Origin: Xanthobacter dioxanivorans
Lineage (GTDB): Bacteria; Pseudomonadota; Alphaproteobacteria; Rhizobiales; Xanthobacteraceae
Direction: 5' to 3'
Assembly: GCF_016807805.1 (NCBI RefSeq)
Contig: NZ_CP063362.1
Coordinates: forward strand, 4,754,501 to 4,818,500
Length of the DNA stretch: 64,000 nt
Each line of letters starts with the position of its first letter. Position 1 is the stretch's first letter. The translations under genes and the position numbers were made by a program. Positions 52,641-62,457 of the stretch are shown here, piece after piece. The notes beneath the pieces were generated by a model. That model was not told the origin of the DNA, made no database searches, and worked only from the letters and a program-made list of their open reading frames with translations.

Positions 52641-55075
52641 GGCTTGCTCTCCAGGTTGGTGAGGTCGGGAATGAGGTCGGACGCCCAGGCGACGCCGCGC
52701 AGCCGCAGCCAGGCCGGCAGGAAGCCCTCGCGGCCATGCTCGGCGATGGTGCGCTCGATGGCGGCCTGGTCGGTCTTCGACGAGGCGGCGCAGAGCGCCA
52801 ACGCAACGTCGGACAGGCCGAGCTCGAACAGCCGGTTGCCGCGGCGGGACTGGCAGTAATAGTCGCGCTTGGGCATCGCGCGAGCGAGGATTTCGATCTG
52901 GCGGTCGTTGAGGCCGAAGCGCCGGTAGATCGCGGTGATCTGCGGTTCGATCGCGCGCTCGTTCGGCAACAGGAGCCTGGTCTGGCAGCTCTCGATGATG
53001 GCGGGCGCAATCGCGGAACCGTCGATGTCGGAAAGCGACTGGGTGGCGAAGACGACGGAGGCGTTCTTCTTGCGCAGCGTCTTCAGCCATTCGCGGAGCT
53101 GACCGGCGAAGCCCTCGTCGTCGAGCGCCAGCCAGCCTTCGTCGACGATGAGCAGCGTGGGGCTGCCATCCAGGCGATCCTCGATGCGATGGAACAGGTA
53201 GGCGAGCACGGCCGGTGCCGCGCCAGTTCCGATCAGGCCCTCGGTCTCGAACGCCTGGACCGAGGCTGCGCCGAGGTGCTCGCTTTCGGCGTCGAGCAGC
53301 CGGCCATAGGCGCCGCCGACGCAATATGGTCGTAGCGCCTGCTTGAGGTCATTCGATTGAAGGAGGACGGCAAGCCCGGTGATGGTGCGCTCGCCAACAG
53401 GCGCGCTCGCGAGCGAGGTCAGCGCCGTCCAGATATATTCCTTCACCTCCGGCGAGATCGTCACGCCCTCGCGCATCAGGATCGCGACGATCCAGTCGGC
53501 GGCCCAGGCCCGTTCCGGCACGTGATGAATGCCGGCGAGAGGTTGCAGCGACACACTGTCGGCCGCGCCCTCGGTCAGCCCGCCGCCGAGATCGTGCCAA
53601 TCGCCGCCCATGGCGAGCGCCGCGGCGCGGATCGAGCCGCCAAAATCGAAGGCGAAAACCTGCGAGCCCGAATAGCGCCGGAACTGAAGCGCCATCAGCG
53701 CCAGCAGCACAGACTTGCCGGCGCCCGTCGGCCCGACGACGAGCGTGTGGCCGACGTCGCCGACATGAAGGGAAAACCGGAACGGGGTTGACCCTTCGGT
53801 CTTGCCGAACAGCAAGGGGGGCGCACCGAAATGCTCATCCCGTTCCGGCCCCGCCCACACCGCCGACAGCGGGATCATGTGGGCGAGATTGAGCGTCGAG
53901 ATCGGCGGTTGCCGGACGTTGGCGTAAACATGGCCGGGCAGCGACCCGAGCCAGGCGTCGGCGGCGTTGATCGTCTCCGCCATCGCGGTGAAGTCGCGGC
54001 CCTGAACGATCTTCTCCACCAAGCGCAGCTTCTCGGCTGCGATGCGTGGATCGGCGTCCCAGACGGCGACCGTCGCGGTGACATAGGCCTGGCCGGCATA
54101 GTCGGCGCCGAGCTCCTGGAGCGCGAGATCGGCATCGGCCGCCTTGTTCGCCGCGTCGGTATCGATCAGCGCCGAGGCCTCGTTGGTCATCACCTCCTTG
54201 AGGATCGCGGCGATCGACTTGCGCTTGGAGAACCACTGCCGCCGGATCTTGGTGAGCAGCTTGGTGGCGTCGGTCTTGTCCAGAAGGACGGCGCGCGTCG
54301 ACCAGCGATACGGAAAGGCGAGCCGATTGAGGTCGTCGAGCAGACCGGGCGTGGTCGCGGTCGGGAAGCCGACGATCGTCAAGATACGCAAGTGGGCGTC
54401 GCCCAGGCGCGGTTCCAGCCCGCCGGTGAGCGGTTGATCGGCCAGCAGCGCATCGAGATATATCGGCGTCTCAGGCACGCGCACGCGATGGCGTTTCGTC
54501 GAGACGGTCGAATGGAGATAGGTCAGCGTCTCGCCGTCATCGAGCCAGGCGCATTCCGGCATGAAATTCTCGATGAGCTGGAGCACGCGGTCGGTGCGAT
54601 CAGCGAAGCCGCGCAACGCCTCGTAAGGGTCGATGCCGTTCTCGGCCTTGCCTTCATAGAGCCAGCTCTCGGCGCGGGCGGCGTCCTCCGCTGGCGGCAG
54701 ATAGACGAAGGTCAGGAAATAGCTGGACTCGAAATGCGAGGCGTCTTCCTCGAAATCCGCCTTGCGTTCGGCGTCGACCAGGGCGGACGCGGCCTCGGGA
54801 AAGCAGCTCGCGGGATAGGCCCCGGCGCCATGGCGTTGCGCCTCGACGAAGATCGCCCATCCCGAGCCGAGGCGGCGGAAGGCGTTGTTCAGCCGGCCGG
54901 CCACGGCGACGAGCTCGGCGGGAACCGCAGAGTCGAGGTCGGGACCGCGAAACCGCGCGGTGCGCTGGAAGCTCCCGTCCTTGTTGAGGACGACGCCCTC
55001 GCCCGCGAGCGCGGCCCAGGGCAGGAAGTCCGCGAGGCGGGTTGACGTCCGTCGATATTCGGCGAGGTTCATCAT
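52637..55075 (-). CDS. trbE: Conjugal transfer ATPase TrbE (VirB4-like)
   Basis: An 812-aa VirB4-family ATPase. The N-terminal CagE/VirB4 domain (about 1-400) includes LADFLPWAALAGEGVVLNKDG. The motor domain has Walker A GPTGAGKSVLL near residue 450, SVSLQPLAGI, Walker B LLIVDEGWLALDDE and the distal motif VVFATQSLSDI. It powers pilus assembly and substrate transfer. The start is a double ATG at 55075/55072. Confidence 0.94.
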   Translation of the reverse strand: MMNLAEYRRTSTRLADFLPWAALAGEGVVLNKDGSFQRTARFRGPDLDSAVPAELVAVAGRLNNAFRRLGSGWAIFVEAQRHGAGAYPASCFPEAASALVDAERKADFEEDASHFESSYFLTFVYLPPAEDAARAESWLYEGKAENGIDPYEALRGFADRTDRVLQLIENFMPECAWLDDGETLTYLHSTVSTKRHRVRVPETPIYLDALLADQPLTGGLEPRLGDAHLRILTIVGFPTATTPGLLDDLNRLAFPYRWSTRAVLLDKTDATKLLTKIRRQWFSKRKSIAAILKEVMTNEASALIDTDAANKAADADLALQELGADYAGQAYVTATVAVWDADPRIAAEKLRLVEKIVQGRDFTAMAETINAADAWLGSLPGHVYANVRQPPISTLNLAHMIPLSAVWAGPERDEHFGAPPLLFGKTEGSTPFRFSLHVGDVGHTLVVGPTGAGKSVLLALMALQFRRYSGSQVFAFDFGGSIRAAALAMGGDWHDLGGGLTEGAADSVSLQPLAGIHHVPERAWAADWIVAILMREGVTISPEVKEYIWTALTSLASAPVGERTITGLAVLLQSNDLKQALRPYCVGGAYGRLLDAESEHLGAASVQAFETEGLIGTGAAPAVLAYLFHRIEDRLDGSPTLLIVDEGWLALDDEGFAGQLREWLKTLRKKNASVVFATQSLSDIDGSAIAPAIIESCQTRLLLPNERAIEPQITAIYRRFGLNDRQIEILARAMPKRDYYCQSRRGNRLFELGLSDVALALCAASSKTDQAAIERTIAEHGREGFLPAWLRLRGVAWASDLIPDLTNLESKP

Positions 55076-55084
55076 GAGCCCACC

Positions 55085-55366
55085 TCAGACGTTCAGATGG
55101 CCGGGAATGCGCAGGTGGCGGCGCACGACATCGACGAATTGCGGATCGCGTTTGGCCGCCCACACGGCCGCGAAATGGCCGATCGCCCAGAGCCCGAGAC
55201 CGACCAGCCAGAGGCGCAGGCCAAGGCCGAGCGCTGCCGCCAGCGTGCCGTTGAGGATGGCGATCGAACGTGGCGCGCCGCCGAGCAGGATGTGCTCGGT
55301 GAGCGCGCGATGGACCGGGACGGCGTAGCCCGGCACTTCGCCGGCGCTGTCGATCAGGCTCGCCAT
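55085..55366 (-). CDS. trbD: Conjugal transfer protein TrbD (VirB3-like)
   Basis: A 93-aa inner-membrane protein with the VirB3 start VPVHRALTEHILLGGAPR, two hydrophobic helices (AILNGTLAAALGLGLRLW and VGLGLWAIGHFAAVWAA) and a cytoplasmic tail, DPQFVDVVRRHLRIPGHL. It pairs with TrbE/VirB4 at the base of the secretion channel. It shares one base with the trbC stop. Confidence 0.92.
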   Translation of the reverse strand: MASLIDSAGEVPGYAVPVHRALTEHILLGGAPRSIAILNGTLAAALGLGLRLWLVGLGLWAIGHFAAVWAAKRDPQFVDVVRRHLRIPGHLNV

Positions 55367-55698
55367 CAGACGAGCGCTCCACCGCCGAAGGAGAAGAAGG
55401 ACAGGAAGAAGCTCGACGCGGCGAAGGCGATCGACAGGCCGAAGACGATCTGGATCAGCTTCCTTGCGCCGCCTGATGTATCGCCGAAGGCGAGTGTTAG
55501 ACCTGTGATGATGATGATCATCACAGCGATGATCTTGGCCACAGGTCCCTCAATCGATTCGAGGATGGACTGCAGCGGCGCTTCCCAAGGCATGGACGAG
55601 CCGGAAGCATATGCGGCGGGCGCCATCATCATGCTGACGAAGGCGACGGCCGCCGCCGTCGAGATATGGCGGCGGAGGCGCAGGCAATGACGATTCAT
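55366..55698 (-). CDS. trbC: Conjugal pilin TrbC (VirB2-like)
   Basis: A 110-aa prepilin. A long signal sequence (HISTAAAVAFVSMMMAPAAYA) is followed by SMPWEAPLQSILESIEGPVAK and two hydrophobic helices (IIAVMIIIITGLTLAFGD and IVFGLSIAFAASSFFLSFF). In related systems the mature pilin is processed and cyclised by TraF, encoded here at 62458. ATG 55698 overlaps the trbB stop. Confidence 0.92.
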   Translation of the reverse strand: MNRHCLRLRRHISTAAAVAFVSMMMAPAAYASGSSMPWEAPLQSILESIEGPVAKIIAVMIIIITGLTLAFGDTSGGARKLIQIVFGLSIAFAASSFFLSFFSFGGGALV

Positions 55699-56678
55699 GG
55701 GAGATCTCCTGAGAGGGGCTGGGTTGTGGGGGTGACGCGGTAGTCGCCGTCCGGCTTGAGATCCTCGACGCGGGCGAGTTCGGCGAGGCGACGGGTCGAG
55801 CCTCGGCCGCTGAGCACCGCGACGAGATCGATGGTTTCGGCGATCAGCGCGCGGGGGACGGTGACGACAGCTTCCTGGATGAGCTGTTCGAGGCGGCGCA
55901 GCGCGCCGAGCGCGGTGCCGGCATGGATCGTGCCGATACCGCCGGGGTGGCCCGTGCCCCATGCTTTGAGGAGATCGAGCGCTTCGGAGCCGCGCACCTC
56001 GCCGATCGGGATGCGGTCGGGACGCAGGCGAAGGGAGGAGCGGACGAGATCGGAGAGCGAGGCGACGCCGTCCTTGGTGCGCATCGCGACGAGGTTCGGC
56101 GCGGCGCATTGCAGTTCGCGCGTGTCCTCGATCAGCACGATGCGGTCGGAGGTCTTCGACACCTCGGCGAGCAGCGCATTGGTGAGCGTGGTCTTGCCGG
56201 TGGAGGTGCCGCCTGCGACGAGAATGTTGCGCCGGTCGGCGACGGCCTGACGAAGGATCGCGGCCTGGTCGGCTGACATGATCTCGGCCGCGACGTAGTC
56301 GGCCAGCGTGAAGACCGCGACGGCTGGCTTGCGGATCGCGAAGGCCGGAGCTGCTACGACGGGTGGCAGCAGACCTTCGAACCGCTCTCCCGTTTCGGGC
56401 AACTCAGCAGAGACGCGCGGGCGACCGGAGTGAACCTCGGCGCCGACATGGTGCGCGACCAGGCGCACGATGCGCTCGCCATCGGCTGCGGACAGGCGCT
56501 CTCCCGTATCGGAAAGTCCCCCGGATAGGCGGTCGATCCAGAGCCGCCCGTCGGGATTGAGCATCACCTCGACGATCGACGGGTCTTCCAGGAATCCTGC
56601 GATGGCGGGGCCGAGAGCGGTGCGCAACATGCGCGCGCCGCGAAGTATCGCCTCGGATTGCTGGTGAGAAACCGCCAT
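55695..56678 (-). CDS. trbB: Conjugal transfer ATPase TrbB (VirB11-like)
   Basis: A 327-aa hexameric secretion ATPase. It shows the N-terminal domain ([23 protein letters not shown]), Walker [18 protein letters not shown] near residue 168, an Asp box ([12 protein letters not shown]), Walker B-type [22 protein letters not shown] and His box [15 protein letters not shown]. It acts at the inner face of the channel during pilus assembly and DNA transfer. ATG 56678 was preferred over upstream frame extension. The 169-nt gap to the next gene may hold the trb operon promoter; none is obvious. Confidence 0.93.
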   Translation of the reverse strand: MAVSHQQSEAILRGARMLRTALGPAIAGFLEDPSIVEVMLNPDGRLWIDRLSGGLSDTGERLSAADGERIVRLVAHHVGAEVHSGRPRVSAELPETGERFEGLLPPVVAAPAFAIRKPAVAVFTLADYVAAEIMSADQAAILRQAVADRRNILVAGGTSTGKTTLTNALLAEVSKTSDRIVLIEDTRELQCAAPNLVAMRTKDGVASLSDLVRSSLRLRPDRIPIGEVRGSEALDLLKAWGTGHPGGIGTIHAGTALGALRRLEQLIQEAVVTVPRALIAETIDLVAVLSGRGSTRRLAELARVEDLKPDGDYRVTPTTQPLSGDLP

Positions 56679-56847
56679 GTCGTCCCCGTTCCGTGCGGGA
56701 CCGCCGACAAGCGGCCCTGGATCGGGGATGAGTAGAAGAGGCAGAAGTTGGGGCGTGGCAACAACCGGAATGTGGTCGTAGCGCTCTGGCGTACAAAGAC
56801 AGGGGAACGGCGGAACGGATGAATACTTGCGATACCGCGAGCGATGA

Positions 56848-57282
56848 TTATTGCGCGTCCGCGACGCCCGACACGTCTTCCGAAATTTCCTGACGCAGCT
56901 TCGGTCCCTTGGCGAGTCGCCGGCCGAGCGCAGCGACGAAGGCGTCGTATCGCTCGCCTGCCTGAGCACGCGCCGCGGCCTGGGCAGGTTCCGGCAACGG
57001 CGGATTGGTCGTCAACCAGAAGCGGACGAAGACAGCCAGCATTTCGACGGAGATGCCGAGGTCGCGTTCCATTCGCGTCATGCGCCGATCGACCTGATCG
57101 AGACGCTTGGTGGTCGCTGCTTCCTGCCGTTCGGCGGCGTCGGGCGACAGGAAGGAAGCGATGGCCGCTTCGGCAATCAGGGAGCGTGATTGGTCGCGCC
57201 GTGCGGCATAGACCGCCAGCGCCTTCATGACGTCTGGGTCGAGATAGACCGACAGGCGCTGCTTCTTTGATGGCTTCGTCAT
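56848..57282 (-). CDS. CopG/RHH-type regulator between trbB and traG
   Basis: A 144-aa protein with an N-terminal ribbon-helix-helix (KKQRLSVYLDPDVMKALAVYAARRDQSRSLIAEAAIASFL), a central coiled coil (RLDQVDRRMTRMERDLGIS) and a hydrophobic helix (VEMLAVFVRFWLTTNPPLP). Members at this place in Tn4371-type modules are annotated as CopG-family proteins and probably regulate transfer genes. ATG 57282 lies 7 nt after the traG stop. Confidence 0.82.
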   Translation of the reverse strand: MTKPSKKQRLSVYLDPDVMKALAVYAARRDQSRSLIAEAAIASFLSPDAAERQEAATTKRLDQVDRRMTRMERDLGISVEMLAVFVRFWLTTNPPLPEPAQAAARAQAGERYDAFVAALGRRLAKGPKLRQEISEDVSGVADAQ

Positions 57283-57289
57283 CGGCGCC

Positions 57290-59278
57290 TCACAGGTCCA
57301 TGCCGTCATTGGGGTCTAGCGAGACCTGTCGGGCGACGCCCTGCATGACCTGGTTCATCCGGCTCATCCGGGCGCTGTCGTCTTCCTCGTCGTCGCCGAA
57401 ATCGGCCGCGAACTCGTTGTCGATCGGCGGCTTCTTCTCGACGGTCCCGGCCTTGTTCAGCTCGGGCTGGTGGCGGCGTTCAGAGCCGGTCGGATCCTCG
57501 TCGTCGCCCTGGCCATCTTTTGCGCCGGCGCCCTCGATCTCCAGCCGCGGCGGCAGCGGCATCTTGCTCCAGTCGTCCGGCTTTGCCGCCGCTGTCTTTG
57601 CCAGCGCCGGCGGTGGCAGGATGCGTTCCTGAAACCGACGATCCTCGAAGTAGCGGGCCTTCTTCGCCCGGATCGGCGGTGTACCCGCCACCATGATGAT
57701 CTCGTCCGCAGGTGGGAGCTGCATGACCTCGCCGGGCGTCAGCAGCGGCCGCGCGGTCTCAGAGCGCGAGACCATCAGATGGCCGAGCCAGGGACTGAGT
57801 CTGTGCCCGGCATAGTTCCGCATCGCCCGCATCTCGGTCGCGGTGCCGAGCGCATCGGAGACGCGCTTGGCCGTCCGCTCGTCGTTGGTTGCGAAGCTGA
57901 CGCGCACATGGCAGTTGTCGAGGATCGAATTGTTCGGCCCATAGGCCTTCTCGATCTGGTTCAGCGACTGCGCGATCAGGAAGCTCTTCAGGCCGTAGCC
58001 GGCCATGAACGCCAGAGCGGACTCGAAGAAGTCGAGGCGGCCGAGTGCCGGGAACTCGTCGAGCATGAGGAGCAGCCGGTGCCGCCCGCCCTTGGCCTGC
58101 AGGTCCTCGGTCAATCGTCGGCCGACCTGATTGAGGATCAGCCGGATTAGCGGCTTGGTGCGCGCGATGTCGGAGGGCGGGACCACAAGGTAGAGCGTCG
58201 ACGGCCGCACGCCGCCGACGATGTCGGTGATGCGCCAGTCGCAGCGGCGCGTGACGGCCGCCACGACCGGGTCGCGGTAGAGCCCGAGAAAGGACATGGC
58301 GGTCGACAGCACGCCCGAGCGTTCGTTGTCCGATTTGTTCAGCAGTTCCCGAGCGGCGGAGGCTATGACCGGGTGGGGTCCGGCCGCGCCGAGATGGGCG
58401 GTCTTCATCATGGCGGCGAGCGTCGACTCGATCGGCCGCTTCGGGTCGGACAGGAAGGCGGCGACGCCGGCGAGCGTCTTGTCGGCCTCGGCATAGAGGA
58501 CGTGGAGGATGGCCCCCACGAGGAGCGCGTGGCTGGTCTTCTCCCAGTGATTCCGCTTTTCCAGCGACCCTTCGGGATCGACGAGGATGTCGGCGATGTT
58601 CTGAGCGTCGCGAACTTCCCATTCACCGCGGCGGACTTCGAGCAGCGGATTGTAGGCGGCCGACTTCGCGTTGGTCGGGTCGAAGAGCAGCACCCGGCCA
58701 TGCCGCGCGCGGAAGCCGGCCGTGAGCTGCCAGTTCTCGCCCTTGATGTCGTGGACGATGGCCGAGCCCGGCCAGGTCAAGAGCGACGGCACCACGAGGC
58801 CGACGCCCTTGCCGGAGCGGGTCGGCGCGAAGCAGAGCACATGCTCGGGTCCGTCGTGGCGGAGATAGGTGCGATCGAGCTTGCCGAGCACGACGCCGTC
58901 GGGCCCGAGCAGCCCAGCGGATTTAACCTCGTCGGGCCGGGCCCAGCGCGCAGAGCCGTAGGTCTCGACGTTCTTGGCCTCGCGGGCTCGCCAGACCGAC
59001 ATGCCGATCGCGACCGCGATCGCGATGAAGCCGCCGGATGCAGCGATGTATGCGCCCTCGACGAAAATCGGCGGCGCGTAGGCATCGTAGAGGTACCACC
59101 ACCAAAAGAAGGCGGGCGGATAGTAGATGGGCCAGCCGAACAGCTCGAACCATGGCCGGCCGAGCTGCGGCTGGAAGCCGAGCTGCCAGGCCGTCCACTG
59201 CGTCGCGGACCAGGTCGTGACGAGCACGATCAGGAAGACGACGAGGATCTGGCCCCAGAGAATCTTGGTGGCGGACAT
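57290..59278 (-). CDS. traG: Type IV coupling protein TraG (VirD4-like)
   Basis: A 662-aa membrane-bound ATPase linking the relaxosome to the secretion channel. The N terminus has membrane helices (ILVVFLIVLVTTW, YIAASGGFIAIAVAIGMSVW), then YGSARWARPDEV. Walker A is FAPTRSGKGVGLVVPSLL, and the motor domain also contains the VirD4 strings WPGSAIVHDIKGENW, LLLMLDEFPALGRLDFFESAL and FLIAQSLNQI. A charged, acidic tail after residue 560 is probably for relaxase recognition. It is transcribed with the relaxase gene (31-nt gap). Confidence 0.94.
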   Translation of the reverse strand: MSATKILWGQILVVFLIVLVTTWSATQWTAWQLGFQPQLGRPWFELFGWPIYYPPAFFWWWYLYDAYAPPIFVEGAYIAASGGFIAIAVAIGMSVWRAREAKNVETYGSARWARPDEVKSAGLLGPDGVVLGKLDRTYLRHDGPEHVLCFAPTRSGKGVGLVVPSLLTWPGSAIVHDIKGENWQLTAGFRARHGRVLLFDPTNAKSAAYNPLLEVRRGEWEVRDAQNIADILVDPEGSLEKRNHWEKTSHALLVGAILHVLYAEADKTLAGVAAFLSDPKRPIESTLAAMMKTAHLGAAGPHPVIASAARELLNKSDNERSGVLSTAMSFLGLYRDPVVAAVTRRCDWRITDIVGGVRPSTLYLVVPPSDIARTKPLIRLILNQVGRRLTEDLQAKGGRHRLLLMLDEFPALGRLDFFESALAFMAGYGLKSFLIAQSLNQIEKAYGPNNSILDNCHVRVSFATNDERTAKRVSDALGTATEMRAMRNYAGHRLSPWLGHLMVSRSETARPLLTPGEVMQLPPADEIIMVAGTPPIRAKKARYFEDRRFQERILPPPALAKTAAAKPDDWSKMPLPPRLEIEGAGAKDGQGDDEDPTGSERRHQPELNKAGTVEKKPPIDNEFAADFGDDEEDDSARMSRMNQVMQGVARQVSLDPNDGMDL

Positions 59279-59309
59279 TGAGGGGTCCTTTCTTCGTCAA
59301 GAGTGGTGG

Positions 59310-61049
59310 TCACAGGCCGAGCCCCCGCTTGCGGCCAAAGCTCCAGTCGATGCCGCCGTCGCCGCGCGCGACGCCGGAGACATGGCGGCCGAGCTGCTTT
59401 TCGAGTGAGGGGGACCAGGGCACGAGCTGGAAGCCGAGGCCGTCGTCGATCATCGCAAACCGGCCGGAGGCGAGCGCGAACCGCTGCCGGTAGGTGCCGG
59501 AGACATATTCGCCGATCGAAGCACGTGTCAGCGGCCGTCCGCTCTCTGACGCCAGCTTCTCTCCGAGCGCGTCCAGCTCACGGCGGCGTAGCGTCTCGAT
59601 CAGGTTACGGCTGAAGCTGACGCCGCGGCCCTGACGTTCGGCGAGGCCTTGCCCGATCAGATGTTCGGCGCGGCGATCCATCGCCCCGCGCACCTCCGCG
59701 CCGAAGCCGCCGCCACCGAGGTCGACCGGTTCGCGTGCAATAGCCTGACGGTCGATCCAGGTGGCGCCGGTCGCCGTGATCTGCCGCTCGATCGAGAGGT
59801 CCGAGCGGACCGCCAGCGCGACGCGCCGCCGGCCCTGGGCGTCGTCGAACTTGCGCAGTTCGACGATCGAGCCCGGCGTGCTGTCGCCGGCGGCATCGAG
59901 ATCGGGCAGCTTGATGTGGTGGGTGCGCCCGTCGGCGCCATCGACCACGGCATAGGCCGTGCCCTTCAGCTCGTCGTCGAGGCCACGAGCGACCAACCGG
60001 CCGACGACGGGATCGTCCAGGCTCTCGCCGGCAAGCACATAATTGGCCGCGCCTCGCTCGATGCCCCGCTCGGCCAGGCCGCGATGAATGCGCTTGATGA
60101 TGTCGCCGCGTTCGCCCAGCTCGCGCAGCGTCGCCTCAGCGTTCTCCGACATGGCCCATTGGCCGGGACCGATCTGGTCGGCGAGACCGAGCGATTCCAG
60201 CTTGCGCAGTCGTCCGACCTTGAGCGCATGGAACTCGTCGGGTTGGCGGTCGGCATGCGGCGCGAGATCGATGACGCCGGTGCGGGTGCTGTCGCGCGCG
60301 AGCTGCCGGTCGAGGTTGGTCCAGCGCTCGGCGTGGATCTGGCGTTCGAGCGTGCGGCGGATTTCCTGATCTGTGCGCGGTCCGAGTTCCTGCGTGATCA
60401 GATCCCGCGCCCGATCACGCATTCCTTCCTTGATGTAGTCGCGGGAGATGACGAGGTTCTCGCCGTCCTCGCGCACGCCGCGCACGATCAGGTGGACATG
60501 GGGATGCTCAGTGTTCCAGTGATCGGCGCCGATCCAATCGAGCTTGGTGCCGAGGTCCTTTTCCATCTGGCCGACTAGGTCGCGGGCGAAGGTCTTGAGG
60601 TCGGATATCTCCAAGGCGTCGTCGGGCGAGAGGATGAACCGGAAATGATGCCGGTCATCCTCGCACCGCTCCGCGAACGCTTGTCGATCGGCATCGTCCG
60701 TGCCGGGGCCGAACAGCCGGGCCTTCTCTCCGTCCCGGGTGACGCCCTCGCGTCGCAGATAGCTGAGGTGGGTCGCAAGTGGCGCGCCCCGTCCTGCGTG
60801 ACGGACGACACGCGCCTTGACGACGGCGCCGCGCGAGCGTGACGTGATGAGCCGATTGGCTTGCACCGACGCGCGCTGGCCCCGGCCGAACCGGGAACGG
60901 TGGTTCGGCCCGATCGTCCCCTTGCGGGAGACCGTTCCGCCGGCGCGCTGGGCCGCCGCCAGCGCCTGCGCGATGAAGGGTCGGGCGCGCTGCGCGCTCG
61001 TCGAGCGGATGCGGCCTGGCCGGATGCGGAAATCGTCCTCGCCGCTCAT
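59310..61049 (-). CDS. Relaxase RlxS-like (DUF3363/VirD2 type)
   Basis: A 579-aa DNA-nicking enzyme. The N-terminal third holds the relaxase fold, with the metal-binding His triad H182/H184/H186 in NTEHPHVHLIVRG and the upstream motif HHFRFILSPDDALEI. The nucleophilic Tyr is likely Tyr97 (LSYLRREGV). The C-terminal two thirds correspond to DUF3363, standard in Tn4371-type mobilisation proteins (ATWIDRQAIAREPVDLGGGG). ATG 61049 is chosen two residues after a possible upstream start. oriT should be near; no nick site was identified by eye in the 244-nt gap before the transglycosylase gene. Confidence 0.88.
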   Translation of the reverse strand: MSGEDDFRIRPGRIRSTSAQRARPFIAQALAAAQRAGGTVSRKGTIGPNHRSRFGRGQRASVQANRLITSRSRGAVVKARVVRHAGRGAPLATHLSYLRREGVTRDGEKARLFGPGTDDADRQAFAERCEDDRHHFRFILSPDDALEISDLKTFARDLVGQMEKDLGTKLDWIGADHWNTEHPHVHLIVRGVREDGENLVISRDYIKEGMRDRARDLITQELGPRTDQEIRRTLERQIHAERWTNLDRQLARDSTRTGVIDLAPHADRQPDEFHALKVGRLRKLESLGLADQIGPGQWAMSENAEATLRELGERGDIIKRIHRGLAERGIERGAANYVLAGESLDDPVVGRLVARGLDDELKGTAYAVVDGADGRTHHIKLPDLDAAGDSTPGSIVELRKFDDAQGRRRVALAVRSDLSIERQITATGATWIDRQAIAREPVDLGGGGFGAEVRGAMDRRAEHLIGQGLAERQGRGVSFSRNLIETLRRRELDALGEKLASESGRPLTRASIGEYVSGTYRQRFALASGRFAMIDDGLGFQLVPWSPSLEKQLGRHVSGVARGDGGIDWSFGRKRGLGL

Positions 61050-61293
61050 GGTCGCGATCCCGCACATCGCGCAACGGCACTGATTTTCTTCTGAAATTGC
61101 CGAAGCCGCAGGCTGCGCCGATCAGGCGCACCTCGCGAATTCGCTGCGCAAGCCCCTGAAAAAACACGACCGAACCGAAGCGCACATCGCGCCCCTTTAT
61201 CCTGCCATCGTGCGGTCGTGTTGCCTCGCTCCCCCCTCAACGCTCTCCATGATGCGCCGGGGCACGCCAGACCGCGATCCGGTCGAGGCGCCG

Positions 61294-62070
61294 TCATCGC
61301 GGACCTCCAGCATCTGGTCGCACAACAAACAGGCCGGTGGACTGCGGCGTGATCGCGGAAACCTCGCGCAGCGGAGCCGCCGCCGGAGCGTCTTCAGAAC
61401 GGCCCCCGGTCTGCGCCCGATCAGCAGAGGTCGTGCCGTCGGCGCGCGCGATGAACAGCGGGGCGCGCGTCCACGCCAGCGGATCGGCAGTCGCGACAGT
61501 GACGGTTCCGGCGATCTCGCTGCCGCCGATGAGAGGTGCGAGGGCCGCGACATAGGCCCGCGTTTCCGCCGGCAACGCACGACCGTCCGCAAGATATTCG
61601 TCGTAGCGACCAGGACCGGCGTTGTAGGCCGCGAGGAAGCCCGGCGAGCCGTAGCGGTCGTGCATTTCGCGCAGGTAGGCCGCGCCTGCCAAGATGTTGT
61701 CGCGCGGGTCGTAGGGATCATTGCCGAGACTATGGCGGATGCGCAGCGCCGCCCAGGTATCGGGCATGATCTGCATGAGTCCCATCGCACCCGCTCGGGA
61801 GATCGCGCGCACATCGCCGGCGCTTTCGACGCGCATGACGGCGCGAATCCAGGCCGCCGGAACGCCGAAGCGTTGCGAGGCTTCGGTGACATAGGCGGCG
61901 ATCGGATCGGCAGGATCGGTTCGCTCGACCGGCGCGCTCTGAGCCAAAGTAGCGGCCGGCAATCCGGCGGCAAAAAGCAGGCCGGAAAGAAGAAGGATGG
62001 GGAGATGCCGGGCGGCTTGCGTCCGCCCAGTATCCACGAAACGCCTGCGCGTTGGGTGAAGCGTCCGCAT
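61294..62070 (-). CDS. Lytic transglycosylase of the conjugation system
   Basis: A 258-aa SLT-domain protein exported by a signal peptide (ILLLSGLLFAAGLPAATLAQ). The catalytic Glu is Glu82 in VMRVESAGDVRAISRAGAMGLMQIMP, and the domain closes with AAYNAGPGRYDEYL. It cuts glycan strands so the transfer channel can cross the cell wall, the VirB1 role. The last 60 residues are variable. The stretch upstream in the frame overlaps DUF736 and is not coding. Confidence 0.9.
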   Translation of the reverse strand: MRTLHPTRRRFVDTGRTQAARHLPILLLSGLLFAAGLPAATLAQSAPVERTDPADPIAAYVTEASQRFGVPAAWIRAVMRVESAGDVRAISRAGAMGLMQIMPDTWAALRIRHSLGNDPYDPRDNILAGAAYLREMHDRYGSPGFLAAYNAGPGRYDEYLADGRALPAETRAYVAALAPLIGGSEIAGTVTVATADPLAWTRAPLFIARADGTTSADRAQTGGRSEDAPAAAPLREVSAITPQSTGLFVVRPDAGGPR

Positions 62071-62074
62071 GGCC

Positions 62075-62410
62075 TCAGTCCCGCTCGCCGCGCTTCGGCG
62101 GGCGGTTCCAGTGGAGGCCCCAAGCCGTCTTGTCGTCGCCGGACTGGAACAGGTTGGCGCGCACCGGCTGCGCGAAGACGGGATCATCGAGGAGCAGCGA
62201 GACATACTCGCCAGCCTTCTCGCCGGTCCGCTTCCAGCCGGCGCCGACCTCGGGGCCATCTTCGTCGCCGAGATGGACGCGGTAGTCCGGCGCGTTCTCG
62301 GCGTCTGAAGGTTCGGCCGGAAAGAGGGAAAGCGCGGCGTCGAGGGTGAGCGTCCGGACGTGGCCGGAATAGCCAGACTTCGTGCGGGTGAATTGACCGA
62401 TCTGTGGCAT
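62075..62410 (-). CDS. DUF736 protein
   Basis: A 111-aa protein with the DUF736 pattern: MPQIGQFTRTKSGYSGHVRTLTLDAAL, then DYRVHLGDEDGPEVGAGWKRTGEKAGEYVSL and a hydrophobic end. DUF736 genes are nearly always found in alphaproteobacterial conjugative elements beside DUF2840 and traF; the molecular role is unknown. The gene lies 4 nt from the transglycosylase gene. Confidence 0.87.
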   Translation of the reverse strand: MPQIGQFTRTKSGYSGHVRTLTLDAALSLFPAEPSDAENAPDYRVHLGDEDGPEVGAGWKRTGEKAGEYVSLLLDDPVFAQPVRANLFQSGDDKTAWGLHWNRPPKRGERD

Positions 62411-62457
62411 GGGAAGGTTCCTTCTGCTGCATGTGGGGGAGAGGTTCAGCGCGCCCC